A stretch of 64,000 bases of DNA. Origin: Hyphomicrobiales bacterium. Its GTDB lineage: Bacteria; Pseudomonadota; Alphaproteobacteria; Rhizobiales; Rhizobiaceae. The stretch is from contig UCKS01000003.1 of NCBI GenBank assembly GCA_900473045.1, forward strand, positions 171,098 through 235,097. Reading direction: 5' to 3'. The translations under genes and the position numbers were made by a program. Below the pieces are notes generated by a model. That model did no database searches and was not told where the DNA came from. It saw only the letters and a program-made list of their open reading frames with translations. Positions within the stretch are counted from its first letter, which is position 1. Every line of letters begins with the position of its first letter. Shown here in pieces: positions 35,852-44,728 of the stretch.

Positions 35852-36276
35852 AACGCAAAATCCCCTCCCCGTGACCGGAGAGGAGATTTGTACAATGGTT
35901 TACGTGATGAAATTGCTGGGTTGCAAAGTGTCCAGCGGCGGCAATAAAGAATAAAAAGCTGCACCACGCATCCCCCAAACAAGGTAGGCAGTCACCGCTA
36001 TTCTTCGAAATCAATCGGTTGGGCAAGAACTTCCGCCCGCTATGGCTGGGAAGTGTGGCAGGTTGGGCCAAACGCGCAATTTTGAGCTATGCTGCGGCGG
36101 CAATCCATCCAGGCGAGCAGGATCGAGAGTTCCACGCGACGTGCACGGTCCAAAAAACACGAAATATTGTTACGAAATTCGTGACGTGGGCGCAGTTTTG
36201 CGCTAGGAACCGCTGAAATTGTGGTCCCTGAACCCTATATCTGCCGTTCACCCAGACAAGATCAAGGAAGACGTCC
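35852..36276. other. Intergenic region before ilvD
   Basis: No gene is supported. It holds a terminator-like hairpin (35859-35888, two mismatches, TTTGT tail). The dyad ACGAAATTCGT (36172-36182) overlaps a wider repeat CACGAA-N14-TTCGTG (36158-36183), about 95-120 bases before the ilvD start, where an operator for ilvD would be expected. No attenuator peptide of branched-chain codons was seen. Confidence 0.4.
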
Positions 36277-38121
36277 ATGCCTGCCTATCGCTCCCGCACC
36301 ACCACCCACGGCCGCAACATGGCCGGCGCTCGCGGCCTGTGGCGCGCGACAGGCATGAAGGATAGCGACTTCGGCAAGCCGATTATTGCGGTGGTGAACT
36401 CGTTTACCCAGTTCGTACCGGGCCATGTCCACCTCAAGGACCTTGGCCAGCTGGTCGCCCGCGAGATCGAAGCCCACGGCGGCGTCGCCAAGGAATTCAA
36501 CACCATCGCCGTCGATGACGGCATCGCCATGGGCCATGACGGCATGCTCTATTCGCTGCCGTCGCGCGAAATCATCGCCGATAGCGTCGAATACATGGTC
36601 AACGCCCATTGCGCCGATGCGATGGTCTGTATTTCCAACTGCGACAAGATCACCCCCGGCATGCTGATGGCATCGCTGCGCCTGAACATCCCGACGATCT
36701 TCGTGTCCGGCGGACCGATGGAAGCCGGCAAGGTGCTGCTCTCCGACGGCAAGATTCATTCGCTCGACCTGGTCGACGCCATGGTCGCCGCTGCCGATGA
36801 AAACATGTCGGACGAGGACGTCCAGACCATCGAACGCTCGGCCTGCCCGACCTGCGGCTCCTGCTCCGGCATGTTCACCGCCAATTCGATGAACTGTCTG
36901 ACCGAAGCGCTTGGCCTGTCGCTGCCCGGCAACGGCTCGACGCTTGCCACTCATTCTGACCGTGAAAAGCTGTTTCTGGAAGCCGGCCGCCGCATCGTCG
37001 GTCTCGCCAAGCGCTACTATGAACAGGACGACGAAACCGCTTTGCCGCGCACCATCGCCTCGAAGGGTGCCTTCGAGAATGCCATGGCGCTCGATATCGC
37101 CATGGGCGGATCGACCAACACCGTGCTGCACATCCTGGCTGCCGCTCATGAAGGCGAGATCGATTTCAATCTGGACGACATCGACCGGCTGTCACGCAAG
37201 GTGCCGTGCCTCTCCAAGGTCGCACCCGCCAAGGCCGACGTCCATATGGAAGACGTACATCGCGCCGGCGGCATCATGGCGATCCTCGGCGAACTCAATC
37301 GCGCCGGCCTGCTGAATGCCGACCTGCCGACCGTGCATGCCAAGACGCTGGGTGACGCCCTGTCGCAATGGGATATTTCCGTCACCGACAATCCGGCGGC
37401 ACTCGAACTGTTCAGCGCTGCCCCCGGCGGCGTCCCGACGCAGGTCGCCTTCAGCCAGAGCGCCCGCTGGAAGGAACTCGATCTCGACCGCGAAAAGGGC
37501 GTCATCCGCGATGCCCAGCACCCATTCTCCAAGGATGGCGGCCTGGCCGTACTCAAGGGCAACATCGCCATCAACGGCTGCATCGTGAAGACGGCCGGCG
37601 TCGATGAATCGATCCTGAAATTCTCCGGGCCCGCCCGCGTCTTCGAAAGCCAGGATTCCTCCGTCAAGGCGATCCTTTCCAACGAGGTCAAGGCCGGCGA
37701 CGTCGTCGTCATCCGCTATGAGGGCCCCAAAGGCGGCCCGGGCATGCAGGAAATGCTCTATCCGACCAGCTACCTGAAGTCGAAGGGCCTCGGCAAGGCC
37801 TGCGCGCTGATCACCGACGGCCGCTTCTCGGGCGGCACATCGGGCCTCTCGATCGGCCACGTCTCGCCGGAAGCTGCCAATGGCGGCCTGATCGGCATCG
37901 TGCGCGAAGGCGACATGATCGACATCGACATCCCCAACCGGACGATCTCGCTGCGCGTCGACGAGGCCGAAATCGCCGCCCGCCGCACTGAACAGGACGC
38001 CAAGGGCTGGAAGCCGGTCGAGCTGCGCAAGCGCAAGGTCACCACGGCGCTGAAAGCCTACGCCGCCTTCGCCACCTCGGCCGACCGCGGCGCGGTCCGC
38101 GATCTGGGTGACCTCGGTTAA
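36277..38121 (+). CDS. ilvD: Dihydroxy-acid dehydratase
   Basis: The 614-residue Fe-S enzyme dehydrates 2,3-dihydroxy acids to the 2-keto acids of valine and isoleucine synthesis. The cluster ligands lie in [11 protein letters not shown] and [22 protein letters not shown]. The C-terminal motifs [24 protein letters not shown] match the IlvD/Edd family, and the length equals that of E. coli IlvD. RBS AAGGAAGACGTCC precedes ATG 36277. It has its own promoter region and a strong terminator. Confidence 0.97.
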   Translation: MPAYRSRTTTHGRNMAGARGLWRATGMKDSDFGKPIIAVVNSFTQFVPGHVHLKDLGQLVAREIEAHGGVAKEFNTIAVDDGIAMGHDGMLYSLPSREIIADSVEYMVNAHCADAMVCISNCDKITPGMLMASLRLNIPTIFVSGGPMEAGKVLLSDGKIHSLDLVDAMVAAADENMSDEDVQTIERSACPTCGSCSGMFTANSMNCLTEALGLSLPGNGSTLATHSDREKLFLEAGRRIVGLAKRYYEQDDETALPRTIASKGAFENAMALDIAMGGSTNTVLHILAAAHEGEIDFNLDDIDRLSRKVPCLSKVAPAKADVHMEDVHRAGGIMAILGELNRAGLLNADLPTVHAKTLGDALSQWDISVTDNPAALELFSAAPGGVPTQVAFSQSARWKELDLDREKGVIRDAQHPFSKDGGLAVLKGNIAINGCIVKTAGVDESILKFSGPARVFESQDSSVKAILSNEVKAGDVVVIRYEGPKGGPGMQEMLYPTSYLKSKGLGKACALITDGRFSGGTSGLSIGHVSPEAANGGLIGIVREGDMIDIDIPNRTISLRVDEAEIAARRTEQDAKGWKPVELRKRKVTTALKAYAAFATSADRGAVRDLGDLG

Positions 38122-38153
38122 AACGGGCGATAGGCTTTCATCAACTCTCTGCG

Positions 38154-38190
38154 CACCCCTGGATCCCAACGGATTTGGGGGTGTTTCTTT
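38154..38190 (+). terminator. Terminator of ilvD
   Basis: CACCCC pairs with GGGGTG, continuing with TGG/TTG wobble pairs and ATCC/GGAT around CAAC, followed by TTTCTTT. Confidence 0.85.
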
Positions 38191-38348
38191 TCAGCCGTAA
38201 AGACGCTTCTGGGTTGGGGGAAGCGCTGCAAGTGGGCACATGGGTGCGATTCCTTGCCAAGCCGCCATTCGGCCGTCATTCCACACTAGGCAGACGCACG
38301 AAACGCGCCCACAATCCCTCATAAGCCTACCACACTCCGAGCAAACCC

Positions 38349-39275
38349 ATGCAAGCCGAACAGACCATCCTGAAAATCTCCATTGGCGTGACCATCCTGA
38401 TCGCCTGTTCCGGCATCGCGTTCGGCATCGTCACCGGCTCCTTCTCGATCGCCTTCGACGGGGTCTATTCGCTTGCCGATGCCAGCATGAGCACGCTGGC
38501 GCTGGTGGTCGCCAAGTTGATTGCCAGTGATACCGATCCAAGCCGCGGCAAGGGCAAGCTGCGGGCACGGTTTTCCCTTGGCTTCTGGCATCTCGAACCG
38601 ATCGTCCTTGGGCTGAACGGCATCCTGCTGATGAGCGTCGCGGTCTACGCGTTGATCAACGCGGTCATCAGCATCATGTCCGGTGGTCATGCGCTGGAGT
38701 TCGACTATGCGATCCTCTACGCCGCCATTACGCTCGTGGCATGCCTGACCATGGCGACCGTCGTCCGCAAGAAAAACGCCACGATCCGCTCCGAGTTCCT
38801 GACGCTCGATGCCACGGCATGGCTGATGTCCGCCGGCATCACGGCGGCCCTTCTGATCGCTTTCATCGGCGGCTTTTTCGTCGAAGGCACGTCGCTTGCG
38901 TGGATCGTGCCCTATATCGACCCGGCCGTTCTGGCGCTGGTATCCGTCGTCATCATCCCGATGCCCATCGGCACCGTGCGACAGGCGCTATCGGATATCC
39001 TGCTGATGACCCCGGCGCCGCTGCGGGCAAGGATCGACGAGGTGGCTGAAGAGGTGGTCCAGGAGCAGGCGTTCCTGTCCCACCGCGCCTATGTCGCCCG
39101 CATCGGACGCCTGATGCAGGTGGAACTTTATTTCATCGTGCCGGCCGGCATGCCCGCCCGCACGATCGAGGAGTGGGACCAGTTGCGCGACGACATCGGC
39201 GCCCGCATCGGCAGCGAAGGCCCCAACCGCTGGCTGACCATTGCTTTTACGGCCGATACGGAATGGGCGGAATAG
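38349..39275 (+). CDS. Cation diffusion facilitator family protein, atypical metal site
   Basis: The 308-residue protein has about six helices and the CDF fold. TM2 keeps acidic residues (FDGVYSLADAS, D37 and D44), but the TM5 motif HxxxD expected of zinc exporters reads LDATAWLMSAG. The cytosolic domain (VQEQAFLSHRAYVARIGRLMQVELYFIVP) is CDF-like. It may move another cation or be regulatory. It stands alone after the ilvD terminator. Confidence 0.78.
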   Translation: MQAEQTILKISIGVTILIACSGIAFGIVTGSFSIAFDGVYSLADASMSTLALVVAKLIASDTDPSRGKGKLRARFSLGFWHLEPIVLGLNGILLMSVAVYALINAVISIMSGGHALEFDYAILYAAITLVACLTMATVVRKKNATIRSEFLTLDATAWLMSAGITAALLIAFIGGFFVEGTSLAWIVPYIDPAVLALVSVVIIPMPIGTVRQALSDILLMTPAPLRARIDEVAEEVVQEQAFLSHRAYVARIGRLMQVELYFIVPAGMPARTIEEWDQLRDDIGARIGSEGPNRWLTIAFTADTEWAE

Positions 39276-39291
39276 CCCTTCCGCAGCACAG

Positions 39292-39423
39292 TTACTGGCG
39301 CACACACCAACAGAAACATCGGCCGCTCCCGCTCTTCGGCCATTCCGAATGGGCGGCAACCTGCTCAAGCGACGGCCCCCGTTCCTCGACATGCTTTAGC
39401 GTGAAGCCGGTGCCGATCGGCAT
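39292..39423 (-). pseudogene. Possible remnant of a small gene interrupted by a repeat
   Basis: On the minus strand a reading frame gives MPIGTGFTLKHVEERGPSLEQ and continues to a stop, looking like a natural protein end with a Cys-rich tail. Its upstream extension runs into the REP-like palindrome block at 39490-39591. A proper start is lacking, so this may be the 3' part of a broken gene. Evidence is thin. Confidence 0.3.
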
Positions 39424-39489
39424 ATTGATCAGCGTTCCCAGCGTCCGGTGCTGCTTTCCGTCATCCTCGACCTGTGGCGGGGATCCAAC

Positions 39490-39591
39490 CACGGCGCGTC
39501 CGCGCCGTGAAGGAACTGTTTCGCGGAAATATCCGAGGCGCCTTGCGCGCCGTGGACACGGCGCACTGGATTCCTGTGACGAGCACAGGAA
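39490..39591. repeat. REP/RIME-like palindromic repeat block
   Basis: Three perfect palindromes occur in about 100 bases: CACGGCGC-N4-GCGCCGTG (39490-39509), the same arms inverted as GCGCCGTG-N2-CACGGCGC (39547-39564), and TTCCTGTG-N5-CACAGGAA (39571-39591). The CACTGGATTCCTGTGAC stretch is a familiar rhizobial intergenic repeat. It fills most of the gap between the CDF gene and the glyoxalase gene. Confidence 0.7.
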
Positions 39592-39663
39592 TGACGGAGG
39601 AAGAGCTTTGACTTCCAAAACCACCGCAAACGCGGAGGCAACCAAAGCAATTCATCCCACCCA

Positions 39664-40062
39664 TCAACCCGCCGCCTGCGGCTCCATATAGGCCAGCTCC
39701 CAGACATGGCCGTCCGGGTCCTGAAAACTGCAGCCATACATGAAACCATAGTCCATCACCGGCCGCCATGCCTTGCCGCCCAGCGACAGCGCCTTCGCCA
39801 AAGTCTCGTCCACTTCCTGGTGGCTGGACGCGGAGAGTGCCGTCAGCACTTCCGTCACCTTGCTGGTGTCGCTGATCTCGTCGATGATGAATTCCTTGAA
39901 GCGTGCCTCCTGCATCAGCATGACGAAGATGTTTTCCTCGACGATCATGCACAGCGTATCGTCGCTGGAAAAATCCGGATTGAAGGTGAACCCCAACCCG
40001 CCGAAGAACGCCTTCGACCGCGAAATGTCCTTGACCGGCAGGTTTACGAAAATCATCCTCAT
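39664..40062 (-). CDS. VOC-family protein (glyoxalase/bleomycin resistance fold)
   Basis: The 132-residue protein has one VOC domain: MIFVNLPVKDISRSKAFFGGLGF at the N terminus, GFMYGCSFQDPDGHVWELAYM at the C terminus with a metal glutamate. It probably handles a small reactive electrophile; substrate unknown. ATG 40062 is chosen for the family start. It is 61 bases downstream of marR on the same strand and is likely cotranscribed. Confidence 0.85.
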   Translation of the reverse strand: MRMIFVNLPVKDISRSKAFFGGLGFTFNPDFSSDDTLCMIVEENIFVMLMQEARFKEFIIDEISDTSKVTEVLTALSASSHQEVDETLAKALSLGGKAWRPVMDYGFMYGCSFQDPDGHVWELAYMEPQAAG

Positions 40063-40123
40063 GAACAGTCTCCTCTTTTGTGATGGGATTGTCCGCTCCT
40101 TCAAGCGGACAGGAAATGGATGT

Positions 40124-40570
40124 TCAGGCAAGCGCCAGGAGGTCGGAGCGCAACCGGTCGCGCCGCCCCTCGCCCAGTGCTTCATCGACATCGGCATGCG
40201 TGCTTTTCCAGATCGGCACCGCCATCGACAACAGTGCATGGCCTGAAGGCGTCAGTTTCATCCGCCGCAGCCGGCGATCCCTGTCATCGGTCACGGTGAC
40301 CAGCAGCCCGCGCTTCTCCAGCGGTTTCAGCGCCGCCGTCAACGTCGTGCGATCCATGGCCAGCAGGCTGGCAACCGGCCCCATGCCCGGCGGCTCCGGA
40401 CGATTGAGCGACATCAGCAGCGAAAACTGCCCGTTGGTCAGGTCGAGTGGCCGCAACGCTTCGTCGAATTTGCGCGCCAAAGCCCGCGCCGCGCGCTGCA
40501 CATGAAGACACAGGCATGTGTCGCGGACATGAAGAGTGGTTTCGAAAGGAATCACGAGGGGCTTTGACAT
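40124..40570 (-). CDS. MarR-family transcriptional regulator
   Basis: The 148-residue protein has the MarR winged helix: LTNGQFSLLMSLNRPEPPGMGPVASLLAMDRTTLTAALKPLEKRGLL and wing DDRDRRLRRMKLTPSG. An N-terminal CLCLHVQ offers cysteines that may sense oxidation or electrophiles. It is divergent from the DUF899 gene with a perfect palindrome between, so it probably represses both the marR-VOC operon and the DUF899-DUF1579-VOC series. Confidence 0.9.
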   Translation of the reverse strand: MSKPLVIPFETTLHVRDTCLCLHVQRAARALARKFDEALRPLDLTNGQFSLLMSLNRPEPPGMGPVASLLAMDRTTLTAALKPLEKRGLLVTVTDDRDRRLRRMKLTPSGHALLSMAVPIWKSTHADVDEALGEGRRDRLRSDLLALA

Positions 40571-40581
40571 GGACTGATAAT

Positions 40582-40593
40582 GTTGATATCAAC
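40582..40593. promoter_or_regulatory. MarR operator palindrome between divergent operons
   Basis: GTTGATATCAAC is a perfect 12-bp palindrome, 12 bases from the marR start and about 50 from the DUF899 start. It fits the MarR pattern of short symmetric sites containing TTGATATCAA. Confidence 0.7.
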
Positions 40594-40642
40594 GTATATA
40601 GTCAAGCGGAACGAAACGCGATTTTCTGAGGAGGAATGAACG

Positions 40643-41374
40643 ATGTTGAGCAATCCGGTTGTATCGCGCGAAGAGTGGCTCGATGCCCGCAGGGCGCTGC
40701 TTGCCACCGAAAAGGAAGAGACGAAACTGCGCGACAAGATCCGCACTGACCGGCGGAACATGCCGTGGGTCAAGGTCGACAAGACCTACACATTCGACAC
40801 GCCTGCCGGCAAAAAGACGTTGGCCGAGCTGTTCGACGGCCGCAGCCAGTTGATGATCTACCATTTCATGTTCGGCCCCGACTGGGAGGCCGGCTGCCCG
40901 GGCTGCTCTTTCCTGTCCGATCATATCGATGGCACGCTTGCCCATCTCAACAATCACGACGTCACCTATGTGACGGTCTCCCGCGCGCCGCTTGATAAGA
41001 TCGAGGCCTACAAGACCCGCATGGGTTGGAAGTTCCCGTGGGTCTCCTCTTTCGGCAGCGACTTCAATTTCGACTACCACGTCTCCTTCACCAAGGAAGA
41101 GCTGGAAAGCGGCAAGGTCTTCTACAATTTCCGCGAAATCTCTGGCGACGATGCCAATGACGAGCTGCCGGGCATGAGCGCCTTCATTCGCGACGAGAGC
41201 GGCAATATCTATCACACCTACTCGGACTATGCCCGTGGCGGTGAGGAGATCCTGACAACGCTGATGATCCTCGACCGGGCACCAAAAGGCCGCAATGAAA
41301 CGTCAACACTGAGCTTCGTGAAGCGTCATGACGAATATGACACGGAGCCCAAGACCCACTCCTGTTGCGCCTGA
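40643..41374 (+). CDS. DUF899 family thioredoxin-like protein
   Basis: The 243-residue protein belongs to DUF899, with REEWLDARRALLATEKE, MPWVKVDKTYTFDTP and the motif WEAGCPGCSFLSDHIDG containing CxxC. The fold is thioredoxin-like and redox activity is inferred. It ends with a Cys pair (HSCCA). RBS GAGGAGGAATGAACG precedes it. It leads a series of small genes (DUF1579, two VOC proteins) divergent from MarR. Confidence 0.85.
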   Translation: MLSNPVVSREEWLDARRALLATEKEETKLRDKIRTDRRNMPWVKVDKTYTFDTPAGKKTLAELFDGRSQLMIYHFMFGPDWEAGCPGCSFLSDHIDGTLAHLNNHDVTYVTVSRAPLDKIEAYKTRMGWKFPWVSSFGSDFNFDYHVSFTKEELESGKVFYNFREISGDDANDELPGMSAFIRDESGNIYHTYSDYARGGEEILTTLMILDRAPKGRNETSTLSFVKRHDEYDTEPKTHSCCA

Positions 41375-41416
41375 CATGACTGACCGGCAATCGCCCTTGG
41401 GAGAGGAGAAGATGCG

Positions 41417-41896
41417 ATGAAGGCAGAGCTTGTTGACGAACACCGCTGGCTGCAACAGCTGACGGGTAGATGGCGGCTCACCTTCGCTCCGCCGGAGGGG
41501 AGCGAACATCAGGACGGTGGTGGCGCGTGGGAAGAGAATGCCCGCTCGCTCGGCGGCGCCTGGATCGTTGCGGAGGCGACCGGCACGATGCCGGATGGCC
41601 GTTCGGCGACCAATATCCTGTCACTCGGCTACGATCCGGCAAGGAAGCGTTATGTCGGATCCTTCGTCTGCTCCGTCATGACGCATCTCTGGATCTACGA
41701 GGGCACGCTCGACGAAACCGGCACGGTGCTGACGCTCGACTGCGAAGGCCCCGATTTCGGCACCATCGGCCGCACCGCCCGTTATCAGGACATCATCACC
41801 ATCAAGGACGCAGACACCCGCAATTTCTCGTCCCGCATCCAACTTTCCGACGGCACGTGGAAACCGGTCATGTCCTGCGACTACCACCGCATTTGA
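41417..41896 (+). CDS. DUF1579 family protein
   Basis: The 159-residue protein has the DUF1579 pattern: a leading WLQQLTGRWRLTF, ATNILSLGYDPARKRYVGSFV and YEGTLDETGTVLTLDCEGP. The fold is a predicted lipocalin-like barrel; function unknown. It starts 43 bases after the DUF899 gene and follows GGGAGAGGAG, probably in the same transcript. Confidence 0.83.
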   Translation: MKAELVDEHRWLQQLTGRWRLTFAPPEGSEHQDGGGAWEENARSLGGAWIVAEATGTMPDGRSATNILSLGYDPARKRYVGSFVCSVMTHLWIYEGTLDETGTVLTLDCEGPDFGTIGRTARYQDIITIKDADTRNFSSRIQLSDGTWKPVMSCDYHRI

Positions 41897-41955
41897 ACAT
41901 TCAAACGACCCCGTTTCCGGCCGGATGGCCATAAACATCAAAGAGGAGGACCACA

Positions 41956-42717
41956 ATGAGCAAGGGACACGGCGCGTTCGTCTGGTACGAACTGATGACC
42001 ACCGATACAAAAGCCGCCGAAGCTTTCTACGATGACGTTGTCGGCTGGACGTCCGCCGATTCCGGCATGCCGGATGCAAACTACACGCTGTTCAAGACCA
42101 ACGGCCTGCGCGTTGCCGGCCTGATGACAATGCCGGAAAATGCCTTGAAGATGAACATCCCGCCGGCCTGGCTCGGTTATGTCGGTGTCGACGATGTCGA
42201 TGCGGCAGCCACAAAGCTTGCCAAACTCGGCGGCACGGTGCATCGCCAGCCCGACGATATTCCAGGCGTTGGCCGCTTCGCCGTCGTCGCCGATCCGCAT
42301 GGCGCGGTTTTTGCACTTTTCCGCGGCGATGGCGACATGCCAGACATCAAGCAGATGGACCCCGGCAGCATCGGCTGGCACGAACTGATGGCCGGCGATC
42401 TCGCCACAGAGCTGCCTTTCTATCAGGAGATGTTCGGCTGGAAGAAGGATGAGGGCATCGATATGGGCATCTATCAGCTCTTTGCCCATGATGGCGCCCA
42501 GATCGGTGGCATGATGACCAAGCCCGCCACCGTCCCTGCACCGCCCTATTGGGGTTTCTACTTCAACGTCGACGCACTTGATGCCGCCATCGCCCGATCG
42601 ACTGCCAAGGGCGGCAAGGTCGTCAACGGCCCGATGGAGGTCCCCGGTGGCGCCTGGGTCGTCAACTGCGTCGATCCCCAGGGTGCCTATTTCAACCTTG
42701 TGGCACCAAAACGGTAA
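41956..42717 (+). CDS. Two-domain VOC-family protein (CFP-30B-like)
   Basis: The 253-residue protein contains two VOC/glyoxalase repeats: GAFVWYELMTTDTKAAEAFYDDVVGW and GSIGWHELMAGDLATELPFYQEMFGW. Such two-domain proteins are common in actinobacteria and rhizobia and bind small hydrophobic or electrophilic molecules. It follows RBS AAGAGGAGG and is part of the MarR-divergent series. Confidence 0.87.
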   Translation: MSKGHGAFVWYELMTTDTKAAEAFYDDVVGWTSADSGMPDANYTLFKTNGLRVAGLMTMPENALKMNIPPAWLGYVGVDDVDAAATKLAKLGGTVHRQPDDIPGVGRFAVVADPHGAVFALFRGDGDMPDIKQMDPGSIGWHELMAGDLATELPFYQEMFGWKKDEGIDMGIYQLFAHDGAQIGGMMTKPATVPAPPYWGFYFNVDALDAAIARSTAKGGKVVNGPMEVPGGAWVVNCVDPQGAYFNLVAPKR

Positions 42718-42788
42718 ATCCACGCCTCCCTCTCGGCAAGGCACCGGCATAAACTGCGGTGCCTTGCCGCCAGCCACGCGGAGCCATC

Positions 42789-43175
42789 ATGAAACTGGAT
42801 GCAATCGAGGTCATCACCCTGTTCGTCGATGATATTGACGAAGCGACGTCGTTCTATCAGACGGTCTTCACGCCTGAAATCGTCTACCAGGACGATGTAT
42901 CGGCAGTGCTGAAATTCTCCGGCACGATGGTCAACCTGCTCAAATCGACTGAAGCACCGCAACTGGTCGCACCGTCAGCCGTCGCCCAGTCATCGTCCGG
43001 CGCGCGCATGCTCCTGACGATCAAGGTCGATGATACCGATGCCGCCTGCGCCGAATTGCGCCGCCGCGGCGTCACGCTGCTCAACGGCCCGGTCGATCGA
43101 CCGTGGGGCCGCCGCACTGCAGCTTTTGCCGATCCTTCCGGCCACATCTGGGAGATCGCCCAGGAGATTCGATGA
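42789..43175 (+). CDS. VOC-family protein
   Basis: The 128-residue single-domain VOC protein has IEVITLFVDDIDEATSFYQTVF, then DDTDAACAELRRRGV and AFADPSGHIWEIAQEI. The start at 42789 follows GCGGAGCCATC; the frame is open ten codons farther. It is the third VOC-type gene in 3.5 kb and again lies beside the MarR cluster. Confidence 0.86.
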   Translation: MKLDAIEVITLFVDDIDEATSFYQTVFTPEIVYQDDVSAVLKFSGTMVNLLKSTEAPQLVAPSAVAQSSSGARMLLTIKVDDTDAACAELRRRGVTLLNGPVDRPWGRRTAAFADPSGHIWEIAQEIR

Positions 43176-43256
43176 CCCCGCACCACCTCCAAACAGGGCA
43201 TTTCTGCAACCACTAAAATATGATAGGTATCGCCCACCAGTCGGGGGGCAAGTATC

Positions 43257-44597
43257 ATGTCCAATTCGCTGCTAGACGCACTGACCGCTGCAGAACTGCA
43301 CTGTCCGGTGATCACGGCCGGTCACCCGGAATACGATCACTATCGCCGGGTCTGGAACGGCATCGCTGACCGGCAGCCGCGCGCGATCGTTCGTCCGCAG
43401 GAAGTCGAGGATGTTCAAAAAGCCGTGCGTGCTGCGGCCGCGTCCGGTGCCTTGCTGGCCGTGCGCGGTGGCGGCCATAGCCTGCCCGGTCTATCCACCT
43501 GCAATGACGGGCTGGTGCTCGATCTGTCTCTGATCCATTCCGTCGTCATCGACAACGCCGCCCTGACCGTCGACATCGGCGGCGGCGCCTTGCTTGGCGA
43601 TCTCGATCGCGCAACGGTTCCGAAAGGCTATATTGTCCCGGCCGGCGTGATTTCCCATACCGGTGTCGCCGGCCTGACTCTGGGCGGCGGCATGGGCTGG
43701 GCCAGCCGCAAATATGGCCTGACGATCGACAGTCTGCTCGGCGCCGAGATCGTGCTGGCCAGCGGCGATGTCACCTGGACGAGCCCGACCTGGAACCCGG
43801 AACTCTTCTGGGCCATTCGCGGCGGCGGTGGAAACTTCGGTGTCGTCACCCGCTTCAGGTTTCAATTGCACCCCTTCAGCGGCATCGTCGCCGGCCAATG
43901 GATTTACCGGATGGAACAGGCCCGGAAAGTTCTGTCGGCATTGCGCGATCGGGCGCGGGAGCAGCCCCGCGATTTCGCCGTGTCCTTCACCGCATCCCGG
44001 TCTGGCCTCAACGTCACGGCCGTCTGGTCCGGCGATGCCGGGCGCGCCGATGCCATCCTGTCACCCTTCGGCACCCTGGCGGACGGCGCAAGCGGCGGAC
44101 TGGAAAGCCTGTCCTATCTCACCCTGCAAAGCCGCAACGACGTGGCCTTCGCCTGGTCGCGCCGCTACTATGCCAAGGGCGGCTTCTGGTCCGATATCGG
44201 CGATCAGGCGATCGAACATATCATCGATGCGATCGCCCACGCGCCGGCGCCGGACTGCGAAATCTATGCCATCCAGCTTGGCGGCGCCATCGGTGATGTA
44301 CCGGACGAAGCGACCGCCTATACCGGACGCGACGCCGGTTATTACTGGCTGTCCGAACCCATCTGGGACGATACGGCCGATGACGACAGGTGCATGGAAT
44401 GGGGCCGTACGACCGGCCGGTTGTTATCCGACGCTTCAATCATCGGAAATTATGTCAACGAACAGGGCGACACTGGTTCAAACATTGTCCGCGATGCCTA
44501 TGGTCCCGAAAAATACCAGCGCCTTGCACGGCTGAAGGCACGCCTTGACCCTAACAACCTGTTCCGCCTCAATCAGAATATCGAACCGCAGGAATAG
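43257..44597 (+). CDS. FAD-linked oxidoreductase, berberine-bridge-like
   Basis: The 446-residue protein has the FAD-binding type 4 (PCMH/VAO) fold. AVRGGGHSLPG puts H74 where BBE-like enzymes attach FAD covalently, and SHTGVAGLTLGGGMGW lies where a second, cysteinyl FAD link would be, but here the cysteine is a serine. The C-terminal BBE motif LDPNNLFRLNQNI is intact. Such enzymes oxidise alcohols or sugars. It appears monocistronic, ending about 130 bases before the ligase operon. Confidence 0.88.
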   Translation: MSNSLLDALTAAELHCPVITAGHPEYDHYRRVWNGIADRQPRAIVRPQEVEDVQKAVRAAAASGALLAVRGGGHSLPGLSTCNDGLVLDLSLIHSVVIDNAALTVDIGGGALLGDLDRATVPKGYIVPAGVISHTGVAGLTLGGGMGWASRKYGLTIDSLLGAEIVLASGDVTWTSPTWNPELFWAIRGGGGNFGVVTRFRFQLHPFSGIVAGQWIYRMEQARKVLSALRDRAREQPRDFAVSFTASRSGLNVTAVWSGDAGRADAILSPFGTLADGASGGLESLSYLTLQSRNDVAFAWSRRYYAKGGFWSDIGDQAIEHIIDAIAHAPAPDCEIYAIQLGGAIGDVPDEATAYTGRDAGYYWLSEPIWDDTADDDRCMEWGRTTGRLLSDASIIGNYVNEQGDTGSNIVRDAYGPEKYQRLARLKARLDPNNLFRLNQNIEPQE

Positions 44598-44620
44598 CAC
44601 TTATCCAGCACATGCTGATC

Positions 44621-44653
44621 TTCCCCACGGGAAATGAATCTTCCCATCGGGAA
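44621..44653. promoter_or_regulatory. Two tandem TTCCC-N3-GGGAA sites upstream of the ligase/transglutaminase operon
   Basis: TTCCC-CAC-GGGAA (44621-44633) and TTCCC-ATC-GGGAA (44641-44653) are identical in arms and exactly 20 bp apart, placing them on one DNA face. They lie just upstream of the putative -35, a good position for an activator. Confidence 0.65.
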
Positions 44654-44660
44654 TTGCGCC

Positions 44661-44689
44661 TTGCAATCTCTCTTCGCATTGCACAAAAT
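44661..44689 (+). promoter_or_regulatory. Putative promoter of the ligase/transglutaminase operon
   Basis: TTGCAA (44661-44666), 17 bases, CAAAAT (44684-44689). Transcription would begin near 44696. Confidence 0.5.
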
Positions 44690-44722
44690 CCCTTGATGGC
44701 GGCATAGACCCGCCATCAAGGG
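44690..44722. promoter_or_regulatory. Perfect 13-bp inverted repeat reaching the ribosome site
   Basis: CCCTTGATGGCGG (44690-44702) and CCGCCATCAAGGG (44710-44722) surround CATAGAC. The 3' arm runs into the AAGGGGA Shine-Dalgarno sequence of the gene at 44729. It could be an operator over the start site, or an RNA hairpin that hides the ribosome site. Confidence 0.7.
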
Positions 44723-44728
44723 GACAGC

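Noticed and set aside
44658..44690. Attenuator or riboswitch of the ligase operon
   Set aside because: Only a single hairpin at 44690-44722 is clear; no ligand-binding pattern or alternative terminator was found, so I kept it as an operator or ribosome-site hairpin.
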